From Chloroflexota bacterium (GTDB lineage Bacteria > Chloroflexota > UBA6077 > JACCZL01): a stretch of 64,000 nucleotides of DNA. Below the pieces are notes generated by a model. That model was not told the DNA's origin. It did no database searches and saw nothing but the letters and a program-made list of their open reading frames with translations. The stretch is from contig JADLFM010000041.1 in NCBI GenBank assembly GCA_020845495.1, positions 44,146 to 108,145 of the forward strand, written 5' to 3'. Below are positions 36,852-46,043 of the stretch, piece by piece. The position numbers and the translations under genes are program-made. Within the stretch, counting starts at the first letter, position 1. The number at the start of each line of letters is the position of its first letter.

Positions 36852-36892
36852 GCGGGCATCGGTAAGCAGGCGCCGGCCAGCGGGACCGGCCG

Positions 36893-36930
36893 GGCGGACA
36901 GCAGGCTGATTCCTCAGCCTGCTGTCCGCC
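36893..36930. terminator. Perfect 17-bp hairpin between convergent genes
   Basis: Arms 36893-36909 and 36914-36930 pair perfectly around the loop TTCC. It lies 42 bases after the binding-protein stop and 31 bases before the end of the convergent dehydrogenase gene, so it can serve both transcripts. Confidence 0.75.
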
Positions 36931-36960
36931 TCAGGCGAGCCCTGGCACGGCCCGGACGAG

Positions 36961-37926
36961 CTAGAACCAGGCGGCCTTGTCGACGACGTTACGGAGCGGC
37001 TCGCCAGCGGCGAAGCGGCGGGCGTTGTCCAGCAGCACCTGGTAGCGGCGCTCGGGCAGGTTCTCGGCGTCCTTGACCGCGATGTGCGGCGTCAGCAGCA
37101 CGTTCGGGAGCGACCAGAGCGGATGGTCGGACGGCAACGGCTCCGTCTCGAAGACGTCCAGGCCGGCACCGGCGATCTGGCCGCGCTGGAGCGCCGCTGT
37201 CAGGTCGTCCAGCTTCATCGTCTTGCCGCGCCCGATGTTGATGAAGAAGGCCGTCGACTTCATCCGCTCGAAGCGGCGGGCGTTCCACATGCCCTCGGTC
37301 TGGGGCGTATGTGGCGTCGTCGCGATCACCACGTCGGCCTGGGGTAGCACGTTGTCCAGGTCTTCAGGGCCGTGGCGCTCGGCGGCTGGCGCATCATGCT
37401 CCCAGCGCGCGTCCACGCCGATGGCGCGCATCCCGAAAGCGTCGCACAGCCGGGCCGTCTCCTGGCCGATTCCGCCGACCCCGACGATCAGCGCCGTCGC
37501 CTCACCCAAATCGAGGGCCGGGCGGGGGCGGGCATCCGGATCCCAGCGGTGCTCCCGCTGTGCCTCCACATAGTACGGCAGGCCACGCGCGAGGGCCAGC
37601 AGGAACATCATGACGTGCTGCGAGATGTGGTCGTTGTAGATGCCGCGCGGGTTGGCGATGACCACCGAATGCTCGATCAGGGCCGGATAGAAGTAGCCAG
37701 GGCGGGGGCCGGCATCCGGGTTTTGGAGCCAGCGCAGTTTGCCGGCCAGCGGCAGCAGATCGGGCGAGATCCAGCCGTAGGCGGCTTCAGCATCAGGTAG
37801 CTCGCGGCGGGCCTCGTCCTCGGTCTCCGGCGCGACCACCGTGTACTGGGGCAGGTCGACCGGTAGGCGCGTCGCAAAGCTACGCTTCAGGTCGTCGAGC
37901 GGCGGCATGATGACCAGTTTGGGCAT
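36961..37926 (-). CDS. D-2-hydroxyacid dehydrogenase family protein
   Basis: A 321-residue NAD(P)-dependent dehydrogenase reducing a 2-oxoacid or oxidising a D-2-hydroxyacid. The Rossmann motif is GVGGIGQETARL; the catalytic Arg lies in NIGRGK, the Glu in FETEPLPSDHP and the His in LLTPHIA, so the active site is complete. ATG 37926 starts the family-like sequence (MPKLVIMPPLDDLKRSF). It lies 137 bases downstream of the HpaI-like aldolase gene on the same strand; a 2-oxoacid released by that aldolase would be a logical substrate. GhrA/GhrB-like glyoxylate reductase activity is an alternative. Confidence 0.9.
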   Translation of the reverse strand: MPKLVIMPPLDDLKRSFATRLPVDLPQYTVVAPETEDEARRELPDAEAAYGWISPDLLPLAGKLRWLQNPDAGPRPGYFYPALIEHSVVIANPRGIYNDHISQHVMMFLLALARGLPYYVEAQREHRWDPDARPRPALDLGEATALIVGVGGIGQETARLCDAFGMRAIGVDARWEHDAPAAERHGPEDLDNVLPQADVVIATTPHTPQTEGMWNARRFERMKSTAFFINIGRGKTMKLDDLTAALQRGQIAGAGLDVFETEPLPSDHPLWSLPNVLLTPHIAVKDAENLPERRYQVLLDNARRFAAGEPLRNVVDKAAWF

Positions 37927-38063
37927 AACGGGCGTCTCCCTCCGTGGATCCTGGGTGCGGACGGCGGCTGCCAGGCCGTCCGGGCAGCGTGACACGACGA
38001 CGACTGCCGGCGCTGGCTGCCTACGCACATGAGCGCGTGGCCGTCGAGGTACGGGGCTGGCGC

Positions 38064-38801
38064 CTACGGGCGCGGTGTCTCCTGGAACATGGTCAGCCCC
38101 ATCTCCAGGTACTTGCCGCGCTGATCCGGCTCGGTGACGACCGCCATACCGAGCCGCGTGCCGGTCCCCTTCACCTGCGCGGCTACGTCGAGCATGCACT
38201 CGTCCACCGTCTTCAGCCGGTACTCGGGGTGCCGCGCCAGGTCGAAGCCGAGGTCATTCGGGCCGAACGCGAGATAGTCGACGCCCGGCTTCGCCAGAGC
38301 GCGGGCATTGTCGATCGCCCGGCACGACTCCAATTGCACGGACAGGACGACGTGCTGATTCCACCAGGCCGCGTACTCGGTGCTGTTCAGCCGGCCGCTC
38401 CGGCTCCGAGTGCCGAAGCGAGCGGCGCCGCCCCAGCTTCGGTTGCCCTCCGGCGGGTAATACGCGTACGCGATGGCTTCGTCCACGGTGACTGGCTCTA
38501 CCACCTCAGGTACCAGGATGGCGCTCACCCCCATATCCAGGAAGCGGCCGATCAGGAAGGTCAGGCGGGTGTGAGGGATGCGGAACTGGACTGGCAACCC
38601 AAGTTCCTCGGCCATCGCGCAGACGTTCACCAACTGGTCGTCGCTGAAGGCGGTATGCTGGCCGTCGATGTACAACAGGTCGTACGTGCCCTTCGACAGC
38701 GCGGTTTCGAGTTGGCCGCGGCTGATGCCAATCGGCGGCCGCAACGCCACGACGACCTCGCCGGCCTTGATCCGCTGCTTGAGCGATTGGACCGTGGACA
38801 T
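38064..38801 (-). CDS. HpcH/HpaI-type class II aldolase
   Basis: A 245-residue aldolase of the 4-hydroxy-2-oxoheptanedioate/2-keto-3-deoxy-L-rhamnonate family, releasing pyruvate from a 4-hydroxy-2-oxoacid with a divalent metal. The base-region motif is IDGQHTAFSDD (Gln where many homologues have Glu), the metal ligands are the Glu of VQLESC and the Asp of GPNDLGFDLA, and the substrate Arg is probably in FRIPH. Its neighbours are a glycoside hydrolase and sugar importer upstream and a hydroxyacid dehydrogenase downstream, which suggests breakdown of a deoxy-keto sugar acid. The exact substrate is not readable. Confidence 0.87.
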   Translation of the reverse strand: MSTVQSLKQRIKAGEVVVALRPPIGISRGQLETALSKGTYDLLYIDGQHTAFSDDQLVNVCAMAEELGLPVQFRIPHTRLTFLIGRFLDMGVSAILVPEVVEPVTVDEAIAYAYYPPEGNRSWGGAARFGTRSRSGRLNSTEYAAWWNQHVVLSVQLESCRAIDNARALAKPGVDYLAFGPNDLGFDLARHPEYRLKTVDECMLDVAAQVKGTGTRLGMAVVTEPDQRGKYLEMGLTMFQETPRP

Positions 38802-39205
38802 ATCCCCTCCTCGTCCTGTCTTGACGGTATCCAGTGTAGACGGCGGTGCTCGCCGCGATTGTCAGACACACGAAGGCGTCCGATGCCGCGGCTTGCGGCA
38901 TCGGACGCTCCCGCCCGACATCGCGCGGTGCTCCTTCTGGCATGGTACCCGCTCCACCATCCGGGTGCCGCGCACCCAGCTATGCCAACGAGTCGGGCCG
39001 TGGGGATACGATCTCAGCAGCCGCGCCGCTGAGCGCAAACAGCGAACGGCCTGGTACCTGGGGTGAGCGCTCGTCGTCAGGTCACGGGCGTATCGCCTGG
39101 GCGTTTCGAGCGTACTGTCCCACAACGCCTCTCCCCGCTGGGACTATGGGGGCATCATCCGGCCCAGTCGTGAGGCCCGGCCGGTCCATCCGAACAGTCG
39201 ACGGC
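38802..39205. other. Intergenic region between aldolase and GH2 genes
   Basis: 404 bases without a gene. Near its aldolase end is a perfect 14-bp hairpin (separate entry), which divides the GH2 transcript from the aldolase/dehydrogenase pair; the latter then needs its own promoter between 38802 and 38875, where I see no good match. The remainder is featureless. Confidence 0.5.
38876..38908 (-). terminator. Perfect 14-bp hairpin downstream of GH2
   Basis: Arms 38876-38889 and 38895-38908 are exact complements around a 5-base loop. It is placed after the GH2 stop on the minus strand and before the aldolase start. Confidence 0.65.
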
Positions 39206-41962
39206 TCACGTCTCGAGGAGCAGGCTCGCCAGCCGATTCAACAGCAGGGTCGCCACTGGGTCCAGACCGTAGCGGTCCTCGAAGCGGAACGTGGCGGCGA
39301 GGAGCCGGCCGCGGCCCAGCGTCCGTAGCAGCGCGAGCGAACCGGCATTGGCCAGCCACCCTTCGAACCAGCCACACAGTTGGGTGTCCGCTGGCCGCAC
39401 CGAGCCGGCGTCGATCGTCTGGGATGGGAAGATGTCGGCAACCTCCCAGCCAAGATCGGTCAGCACTGGAGCGGGAGCGAGCAGGTCGGTCCGCGCCCAG
39501 GCGGAGCCCGCCGCCATCCGCCAGCTTTCGCCCGGGCTGAGCGGATCGAAGCGCAGCCCGGCCAGATCGGCACCCTCGCTCGACGTACCGGCCAGATACA
39601 GGACGCGCCCGCCGGCCTCCACATACTCCAGCAACGCCTCGTCCAGCCGGCTGGTGATGGCGAGCGGCACAGCGGGATCGAAGCCGCGCGGGATACGAAA
39701 CCCCTGCCGTTCCAGCCGCTGACGGAAGACGCGGTCGAGGGTATTGCCGTTAGCAGGCACCGCCGGGATCAGGCCGGACGCGTGCGGCGCGAACGCCAAC
39801 TCGGCATAGGTTCGTGCGACGTTTCGTTCGCCGTCGACGAGTTCGATCAGCAGGCGGGCGTTCCCAGGCCGGTCGGCCGGCGCCCGCAGTCGAATGACGG
39901 CCGTCTCGTCGACCGTGTGCGCCCCAGCCCCCGCGAGCGTCTCGCCCGCCAGAGCGGTCCCGTCGAGTCGCCAGCGCAGCCGCCCACGCACCGACTTGTC
40001 CGTGGTGTTCGCCACCGCGACGCGCACGGCAAACTCATCGCCGCCCCAGGCGTTCGGGCGGTCGGGCGTCGCGATTAGACCCACCTCGGCGTTGACGTCC
40101 GCAAGGTCGCGGTGGAACGCCTTTGGCTGACGCCAGTAGTCGAGCCAGCCGTTCGCTTCCCACTCGATATCTGAGAATTCGGTGACCACGTAGCCGGCGA
40201 TGTCCGGTCGGCGGCGCATCTCGTCGATCTGGGCTTTGATCGCCCGAAACGCCCGCCGCTGTACGTGTTCGACGAGTCGTTCGGGCGCCCCGAAGACGGC
40301 GGCGAGGCCGAGCGCCTGGAAACGCTCCTCGAAGCCGGCGATCGTCTTCAACCGCTCGGTCACCGGGTTATCGGGTGGCGTAGGCGGCAAGCCGTCCACA
40401 CGGGTATAGGCCCGGTCGTAGTGGAACCAGGGCGGATCCTGGCCGCCGCTTCGGGCGCGGGCGTCCCCCGGGTTAGCGACCGCCCAGTTCCCGAACTCGG
40501 AGACGAGCACTGGCTCACCGCCCGGCTCGCGGCCCTGCGCGAAGTTGTCCTGGGGGTGCGCCCGGATGAAGTCGAGGCGCTGACGGAAGCGCGCGGCCCG
40601 CTCGGGCAGCGCGTAGTACTCGTGATAGTCGTTCAGGTCGGTCACGACGTGCGCCCAGCCGGAGTCGTCGCAGATTGGGCGGGTTGGGTCGAGCGCCTTG
40701 ACCTCAGCGTAGAGCGACGCCAGCCACGTCTGCTTCTCCTCGTCGGCCCAGAGGTTCGGCAGCCCCCAATCCTCGTTGTAGAGGCTCCAGACGATCGTGC
40801 TCGGATGGTTGAAGTCGCGTTCGATCGTGGCTAGCAGGTCGCGGCGCAGGCCGGTGCGAGCCGTCTCAGTGAACGTGCGCGGATTGGCTGGCTCGGCCCA
40901 GATCAGCATGCCAAGCCGATCGGCAGCGTCGAGGTAGCGAGGGTCTTCGGGCTTGATGTGCTTGCGGAGCAGGTTCAGCCCAAGTTCTTTCGCCAGCCGA
41001 ATCTCGCGCTCGATCTCTTCATCAGATGGCGCCGTGTAGAGCGTCTCCGGCCAGTACGCTTGATCGAGCGCGCCCCGCAGATAGAACGGGCGGCCGTTCA
41101 AGTACAGCGCGCCGCCGCGCACCTCCACGGTCCGCAGACCAAAGCGGTCTTCCAGCACGTCGAGGGAGTCGCCCGTGCGGTCACCCGCGCCGTCGAGCGG
41201 CCGGAGCGTCGCGCGCACGACGTACAGGTGCGGTGTAGCCGGCTCCCAGAGCCGTGGCCGGGGGAGCGTGTGCTCGGTCCAGGCTGTCGGAGCGTCGGGC
41301 GCCACGAGCGCGCGAGCCTGGCCGACGACGCAGCCATCCGTCGGGTCCACGATCTCGATCTCGAGGGCACGCGGCTCGCTCACGGCGTGGGCCGTCGCAG
41401 CCACTCGAACCGTCCCGTGCAGGGCATCAGGGAAGCAGCGCAGCCGCTCCACTCGCTCAGGCGGACGAACCAGGAGCGAGACCGACTGCCACGGCCCGCT
41501 GATCGGGGTGTACCAGCGCCCACCTTGCTTGCCGTGCGGGATCTCCGCGACGTCCGCCGGGTCGAAGACCCGCAGCGTGACGACGTTCTCGCCGTCCGCT
41601 CGGAGCGATTCGCCGATCTCGACCTCGAACGGGCTGTAGCCGCCTTCGTGGCGCCCGCGGTGCACGCCATTCACCCAGATGTCGGCCAGGTAGTCCACCG
41701 CCCCGAAGCGCAGCGCCACCGAGCGCCCCGCCATCTCACCGTCCGCGCCACCGGCCAATCCCGCTGGCACTTCGAACGTTCGGCGGTACCAGACGGCCCC
41801 GGCATACTGACGCAGGGACGGGTCTGCCGCCTGCCACGGCAGCGGGACCGGCAAGGTCCGGTCAAACGGGCAATCGGACGAGAACCAGCCCTGGGACAGG
41901 CCAACGTCATCCGGGTCGAGTCGGGCGGCCCAGGTGCCGTCGAGCGAGCGTGTCGAACGCAA
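39206..41962 (-). CDS. Glycoside hydrolase family 2 (beta-galactosidase/glucuronidase type)
   Basis: About 918 residues. An amino-terminal jelly-roll sugar-binding domain (WYRRTFEVPAG, WVNGVHRGRHEGGYSPFEVE), immunoglobulin-like domain and TIM barrel are followed by about 250 residues of accessory domains. The acid/base is the Glu of WSLYNEDWG and the nucleophile the Glu of YVVTEFSDIEW. No signal peptide, so it acts on imported oligosaccharides. TTG 41962 is preferred, with GAGGAG five bases upstream, next to the first family residues (RSLDGTWAARLD). ATG 41995 or 42019 are alternatives. A repeat-encoded Pro/Arg/Cys extension further upstream is unlikely to be translated. It belongs to the importer operon. 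Confidence 0.92.
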   Translation of the reverse strand: MRSTRSLDGTWAARLDPDDVGLSQGWFSSDCPFDRTLPVPLPWQAADPSLRQYAGAVWYRRTFEVPAGLAGGADGEMAGRSVALRFGAVDYLADIWVNGVHRGRHEGGYSPFEVEIGESLRADGENVVTLRVFDPADVAEIPHGKQGGRWYTPISGPWQSVSLLVRPPERVERLRCFPDALHGTVRVAATAHAVSEPRALEIEIVDPTDGCVVGQARALVAPDAPTAWTEHTLPRPRLWEPATPHLYVVRATLRPLDGAGDRTGDSLDVLEDRFGLRTVEVRGGALYLNGRPFYLRGALDQAYWPETLYTAPSDEEIEREIRLAKELGLNLLRKHIKPEDPRYLDAADRLGMLIWAEPANPRTFTETARTGLRRDLLATIERDFNHPSTIVWSLYNEDWGLPNLWADEEKQTWLASLYAEVKALDPTRPICDDSGWAHVVTDLNDYHEYYALPERAARFRQRLDFIRAHPQDNFAQGREPGGEPVLVSEFGNWAVANPGDARARSGGQDPPWFHYDRAYTRVDGLPPTPPDNPVTERLKTIAGFEERFQALGLAAVFGAPERLVEHVQRRAFRAIKAQIDEMRRRPDIAGYVVTEFSDIEWEANGWLDYWRQPKAFHRDLADVNAEVGLIATPDRPNAWGGDEFAVRVAVANTTDKSVRGRLRWRLDGTALAGETLAGAGAHTVDETAVIRLRAPADRPGNARLLIELVDGERNVARTYAELAFAPHASGLIPAVPANGNTLDRVFRQRLERQGFRIPRGFDPAVPLAITSRLDEALLEYVEAGGRVLYLAGTSSEGADLAGLRFDPLSPGESWRMAAGSAWARTDLLAPAPVLTDLGWEVADIFPSQTIDAGSVRPADTQLCGWFEGWLANAGSLALLRTLGRGRLLAATFRFEDRYGLDPVATLLLNRLASLLLET

Positions 41963-42040
41963 GGTACTCCTCACAGGTAGGCAGAGGCAGGCCATCTCCG
42001 TGAACGTGATGACCTGCATCTCGCAAAGTCGTTCAGGCGG

Positions 42041-42115
42041 GCGTCGAGGCGGTGGGCATCGAGGCAGTGGGCATCGAGGCAGTGGGCATCGAGGCAGTGG
42101 GCGTCGAGGCCGTGG
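42041..42115. repeat. Five tandem 15-bp repeats
   Basis: Units of 15 bases (consensus GCATCGAGGCAGTGG) occupy 42041-42115; the three central copies are identical and the outer two differ at two positions. They lie between the MalG-like permease and GH2 genes. Too short and without spacers for a CRISPR. They could be slipped-strand variable, altering the distance between the two genes. Confidence 0.85.
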
Positions 42116-42124
42116 GCGCATGGG

Positions 42125-42162
42125 CGTCAGTGGAACGTACCCGTGCGTACCCCCCACTGACG
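42125..42162 (-). terminator. 9-bp hairpin between permease and GH2 genes
   Basis: CGTCAGTGG (42125-42133) pairs with CCACTGACG (42154-42162) around a 20-base loop, eleven bases after the MalG-like permease stop on the minus strand. It may partly reduce read-through into the GH2 gene. Confidence 0.45.
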
Positions 42163-42172
42163 TCCCGCCCGG

Positions 42173-43072
42173 TCACTCCTTCAGGCCAGTGAGCGCGATG
42201 CCCTGCACGATGTGGCGCTGGAAGACGAAGAACACCACGATCAGCGGCAGCGCGCTCACGGCCGCCGCCGCCATGACGATGCCGTACTCGACGCGATAGG
42301 CGAACAGCAGCCGCGCCAGCGCGACCGGCAGCGTCATCATGTCGTTGCGGCTGATCACGATCAACGGCCAGGTGAAGTCATTCCACGACCGTAGGAAGGT
42401 GAAGATCGCCAGCGATGCCATCGCCGGCTGCACGAGCGGCAGCGCGACCCGGTAGAAGATGGTGAAGATGCCGGCCCCGTCGATTCGGGCGGCGTCCTCC
42501 AGTTCCTTCGGCACGCCCAGGAAGAACTGGCGCAGCAGGAACACGCCGAAGGCTCGACTGAGTCCCGGCAGCACCAGCGCCTGATAGCTCGACAGCCAGC
42601 CAGCTTGCTGGAACATCGCGTAGAGCGGCACCAGCGTGATCTGGGTCGGTACCATGATGCTCGCGATGATGGCCGCGAACACCACTGACCGCCCGCGGAA
42701 GGTCAGGCGGGCCAGCGCGTACGCCGCCATCGCGTCCACGATGAGCGTCAGCCCCGTCTCGAGGATGGCGACGACGACGCTGTTGAAGAACGCTACCGCC
42801 ACGTTGGCGGTCCGAGCCGTCGTCAACGCCGCCACCACGTTCGCGAGGGTCCATTGCTCGGGGAGCCAGCGAATCGGCAGGCGGATGATCTCCGGCTCGG
42901 GCTTGAGGGCAGTCAGGACGATCCAGGCGATCGGCACCAGCCAGAGCGCCGCCAGAATCGTCAGGCCGCCGGTGAGCACGAGGGTGCTCGGCGCCCAGCC
43001 GCCGATGCCTACCCGGGAACGCGCGGCGCTCGCCACTGGAGTCGAGACGCCGAGGGGCGCGTCGGTCTGCAT
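42173..43072 (-). CDS. Carbohydrate ABC importer permease, MalG-like
   Basis: A 299-residue permease with six helices (STLVLTGGLTILAALWLVPI first) and the EAA-type loop LEDAARIDGAGIFTIFYRVA. It starts one base after the stop of the MalF-like gene (TGAGATG), so translation is coupled. Second permease of the minus-strand importer; the ATPase gene is again missing. It is only distantly similar to the plus-strand MalG-like protein, so the two importers are probably not a recent duplication. Confidence 0.92.
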   Translation of the reverse strand: MQTDAPLGVSTPVASAARSRVGIGGWAPSTLVLTGGLTILAALWLVPIAWIVLTALKPEPEIIRLPIRWLPEQWTLANVVAALTTARTANVAVAFFNSVVVAILETGLTLIVDAMAAYALARLTFRGRSVVFAAIIASIMVPTQITLVPLYAMFQQAGWLSSYQALVLPGLSRAFGVFLLRQFFLGVPKELEDAARIDGAGIFTIFYRVALPLVQPAMASLAIFTFLRSWNDFTWPLIVISRNDMMTLPVALARLLFAYRVEYGIVMAAAAVSALPLIVVFFVFQRHIVQGIALTGLKE

Positions 43073-43073
43073 C

Positions 43074-44012
43074 TCAGTACTCCGTGTGGCCGCGCAAGAA
43101 GCGGAACTGAATGACGCTGAAGATCATGATGACCACGAACAATACCCAGGCTGCCGCCGAGCCGTCGCCCATCCGCTGGTTGACGAAGGCGGCCTCGTAG
43201 ACGTACTGGATGACCGTGCGGGTGGCATCGCCGGGGCCGCCGGTCGTGATCACGAAGACCTGCCCGAAGACCTGAAACGAGGCGATAACCTGGATCACCA
43301 CCACCAGCAGCATCGTCGGGCGGAGCAGCGGCAGGGTGACGTACCAGAACTCGTCCCACCAGGTAGCCCCGTCGATCTTGGCTGCCTCGTAGACGGTCAC
43401 CGGGATCGCGCCGAGGCCAGCCAGGAACAGGATCAGGTTGTAGCCGGCCGTCCACCAGACCGTCGCCAGGACGACGGCGAACATGGCCCAGGCGCCGCTC
43501 GTGAACCAACCGGGCGGGTCGATGCCGATCTCGTGCAGGTACACGTTGATCAGCCCGAACTGAGGTTGGAGCAGCCACCACCAGGTGATACCGATCACGG
43601 AGACGGACAGGGTGAACGGGACGAAGAACGCCCCCCGTAGGACCGCCCTCAGGGGCATGGCGCGATGCAGCGCTACGGCCAGCAAGAGCGGGATCACAAT
43701 CAGCAGGGGCGTGCTTTCCAGCACGAAGGCGAGCGTATTGAGCACCGTTCGATGAAAGAGCGGGTCCGTCAGAACGTAGGCATAGTTGTCCCAACCGACC
43801 CAGGGCATCGCCGCCCGCCCGAGGCGAGCGTCGGTGAAGCTCATGTACAGCCCCTGGATCGAGGGGTAGACCAGAAACGCGAGGAACATCAGCAGGTACG
43901 GCGCAAGGAGCAGCCAGGCCGTGCGCTCCTCGCGCCGCCGATCGGCGTGTAAACCCTGGGCGTGCAGACCCTGGGCGTGGTTGCGCTGGCCTTGCATGCT
44001 CTGGGCGGCCAT
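43074..44012 (-). CDS. Carbohydrate ABC importer permease, MalF-like
   Basis: A 312-residue permease: six helices (AWLLLAPYLLMFLAFLVYP first) and the EAA loop VYEAAKIDGATWWDEFWYVT. The polar amino terminus contains a small repeat, HAQGLHAQGLHA, from a 15-bp DNA duplication near 43955-43980. It lies 354 bases downstream of the binding-protein gene, beyond a hairpin, and directly precedes the MalG-like gene. Confidence 0.92.
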   Translation of the reverse strand: MAAQSMQGQRNHAQGLHAQGLHADRRREERTAWLLLAPYLLMFLAFLVYPSIQGLYMSFTDARLGRAAMPWVGWDNYAYVLTDPLFHRTVLNTLAFVLESTPLLIVIPLLLAVALHRAMPLRAVLRGAFFVPFTLSVSVIGITWWWLLQPQFGLINVYLHEIGIDPPGWFTSGAWAMFAVVLATVWWTAGYNLILFLAGLGAIPVTVYEAAKIDGATWWDEFWYVTLPLLRPTMLLVVVIQVIASFQVFGQVFVITTGGPGDATRTVIQYVYEAAFVNQRMGDGSAAAWVLFVVIMIFSVIQFRFLRGHTEY

Positions 44013-44366
44013 CGTCAGACCCCTTCGTCGGTTCGAGACGGGCCGGCCAGACAGCCGGCCCCGGCGTTCAGCAAGTGTGGCATGTGGGCGTTATTGGTGT
44101 CGTCGAGACCTGGGCTGGAAGAGTCAGGTCGTCGGGCCTCACGCACTCAGTACGGGCATCAGGTACCTGGTGCGGGCGTGGGCGAGTCGCATCTGTGGGA
44201 TAGTCGGAACGCGTCGAGCGCACTGTCGAGCGAGGTGCGGATCACGGCTGCGCACTCGCCGGGCAACTGACTCGCAACGCCAGTCGCCCGTCGATTGGTG
44301 TAGGCCCACGTACGGTGCGGCGGCGCCGTCCGGCGCCGCCGCCCGTGCACGGAGGGGGCGTCCGAG
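44013..44366. other. Spacer between binding-protein and permease genes with a hairpin
   Basis: 354 bases on the path of the importer transcript. GCGGCGGCGCCG (44317-44328) and CGGCGCCGCCGC (44331-44342) form a 12-bp stem 25 bases after the binding-protein stop. In many sugar importers a stem-loop here leaves more binding-protein mRNA than permease mRNA. No gene seen. Confidence 0.55.
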
Positions 44367-45809
44367 CTAGACTCGGACTCGCTTGATCTCTTCCTGGAGC
44401 GTCTTCATCGCCTGTTCGGGCGTCGCGACGCCGGTGGCCACGTTCTCGAGCGCCACCGGCTCGCGCGTCTCCACCTCGATGATCTTGTGGGTGGCCGGCT
44501 GGAGCCGCCAGTACTGTTCCTGGTTCGCCAACACCACTAGCGGCTTGACCGCCTGGAACTCCGGGCTCTTGACGATCGAGCGGCGCGCCGCGACGTGGCC
44601 GGCCTTCTGGGACCAGGTCAGGGCATTCTGGCTGAACCAGTTGTAGTAGGCCAGTGCGGCCTTTCGCTTGTTGTCGTCCTTGCTCTTGGGGGTTGGCAAG
44701 ACGAACTGGTGCGACGATGCCCAGACCACGGTCTTCTTGAACCACTGGGGGATCGGCACCAGCGTGAAGTCAAGCTTCGCCTCGATCAGCCCCGGGATGT
44801 TCCAGCCGCCCTGGACCATCATCCCGAACTTACCGGTCCGGAACGAGTCGACGGTATTGGTGATGCCGAGCGGGGAGATCGCGTGCTTCTTGAAGATGTC
44901 CAGATGGAACTGGGTGACTTCGATGGCTTCGGGCGTATCGAGCGTCGGCTGTTCGTTGGCGTCGAACAGGTCGCCGCCGTTCTGCCAGAGCAGTTGCTGC
45001 CACTGCCAGCGAGCGGCCGTCCCCTGGCCCCAGCACAGGCCGTGCTCGTCGCCCTTGGTGCACGCCTTCGCCATGGAGAGGAACTCGTCCATGTTCTTGG
45101 GCGCCTTTGGCTTGTCGCCGTCCCAGAGGTTGTTCTTCTTGAACATCGCGTTGTTGATGAACAAGCCCATGCTCGGGACGTCCTGCGGCAGCGACCAGCG
45201 CTTGCTCTTGAACTCGCCGCCCTTCCAGGCGACGTCGTAGAAGTCAGCCGCGTCGAGGCTCTGGGCCTTCAGTTCGTCGGGCGCGATCTCGGTAATATGG
45301 CCGCCCTCACTGAAGCGGGGGATTTCGTAGGTGTGGATGAGCGCCATATCCGGCCCCTCGCCGGCCGGGATGGCGGTCAGGAGCTTCGGATAGAGGTCGT
45401 TCCAGGGGATCTGCTGCTGCTCGATCTTGATGTTCGGGTACTTCGTCTGGAAGTTGCCGACGAGTTCCTCGAGGACCTTGCCGTCTGGGCCGGTCAGACC
45501 GTTCCAGAACTTGAGCGTGACGTTGCCGGACGGTACGGCCGCGTCCCCTGCCGGCTTCGCGTCGGTCTTCGCGGCTGGCGCCGTCGTCGCGGCAGCCTGA
45601 GCAGCCGGCGCGGCGGGCTTACTTTCGGCCGGCTTTGTGGCGGCCGGCGCGGCCGGTTTGGACTCGGCCGGCTTGCTCGGGGCTGGCGTGCTGGCCGAGC
45701 CAGCGCACGCCTGGAGCAGGCCAGTCGCGGCCACGGCGGTCGTGGTCAGGCCAAGCATCCGTAGGAACGTACGTCGGTGGATGGTCGAGCGGCCGTTACT
45801 CTCTGACAT
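44367..45809 (-). CDS. Extracellular sugar-binding lipoprotein of ABC importer
   Basis: A 480-residue family 1 solute-binding protein. The start has the twin-arginine motif HRRTFLRMLG, a hydrophobic stretch and the lipobox GLLQAC, so it is probably Tat-exported and lipid-anchored. An unusually long linker of about 75 residues rich in Pro, Ala and Lys (PAESKPAAPAATKPAESKPA, a repeated unit) precedes the bilobed domain (VTLKFWNGLTGPDGKVLEEL). It is the first structural gene of the minus-strand importer, 234 bases downstream of the LacI-family gene, which probably regulates it. Confidence 0.93.
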   Translation of the reverse strand: MSESNGRSTIHRRTFLRMLGLTTTAVAATGLLQACAGSASTPAPSKPAESKPAAPAATKPAESKPAAPAAQAAATTAPAAKTDAKPAGDAAVPSGNVTLKFWNGLTGPDGKVLEELVGNFQTKYPNIKIEQQQIPWNDLYPKLLTAIPAGEGPDMALIHTYEIPRFSEGGHITEIAPDELKAQSLDAADFYDVAWKGGEFKSKRWSLPQDVPSMGLFINNAMFKKNNLWDGDKPKAPKNMDEFLSMAKACTKGDEHGLCWGQGTAARWQWQQLLWQNGGDLFDANEQPTLDTPEAIEVTQFHLDIFKKHAISPLGITNTVDSFRTGKFGMMVQGGWNIPGLIEAKLDFTLVPIPQWFKKTVVWASSHQFVLPTPKSKDDNKRKAALAYYNWFSQNALTWSQKAGHVAARRSIVKSPEFQAVKPLVVLANQEQYWRLQPATHKIIEVETREPVALENVATGVATPEQAMKTLQEEIKRVRV

Positions 45810-46043
45810 CTAAGCTCCCTGTATGGATCGCCTTGTGGATTGCTAGCGGCGTCATGGCGACGCCGGCGAGATTCTGCACTGATGGTACGTGCGTCGGCAC
45901 CACGCATCCCGTGCCGTTGGGGCGATGCTCGGTCCGCGCCAGCAGCCTGCCGCTGACCGCCCCGCGGCGCCCGAGCACATGGCGTGACTTGACGAGTGCC
46001 GTGTCCCTCCTGGCTTCTTCTGACTCCTCCCCGCTCGGCGCAG

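Noticed and set aside
42041..42115. CRISPR array
   Set aside because: Units are 15 bp and contiguous, with no spacers and no cas genes in the window.
42041..42157. Amino-terminal extension of the GH2 enzyme encoded by the 15-bp repeats
   Set aside because: The repeat-coded Pro/Arg/Cys stretch has no family counterpart, and a TTG with GAGGAG at the right distance lies next to the first conserved residues.
45810..46043. LacI-type operator in front of the importer operon
   Set aside because: Only a short GC dyad (GGCGTC-5-GACGCC) is present; it lacks the central CG and flanking pattern of known LacI-family operators, so it is mentioned only as a candidate.
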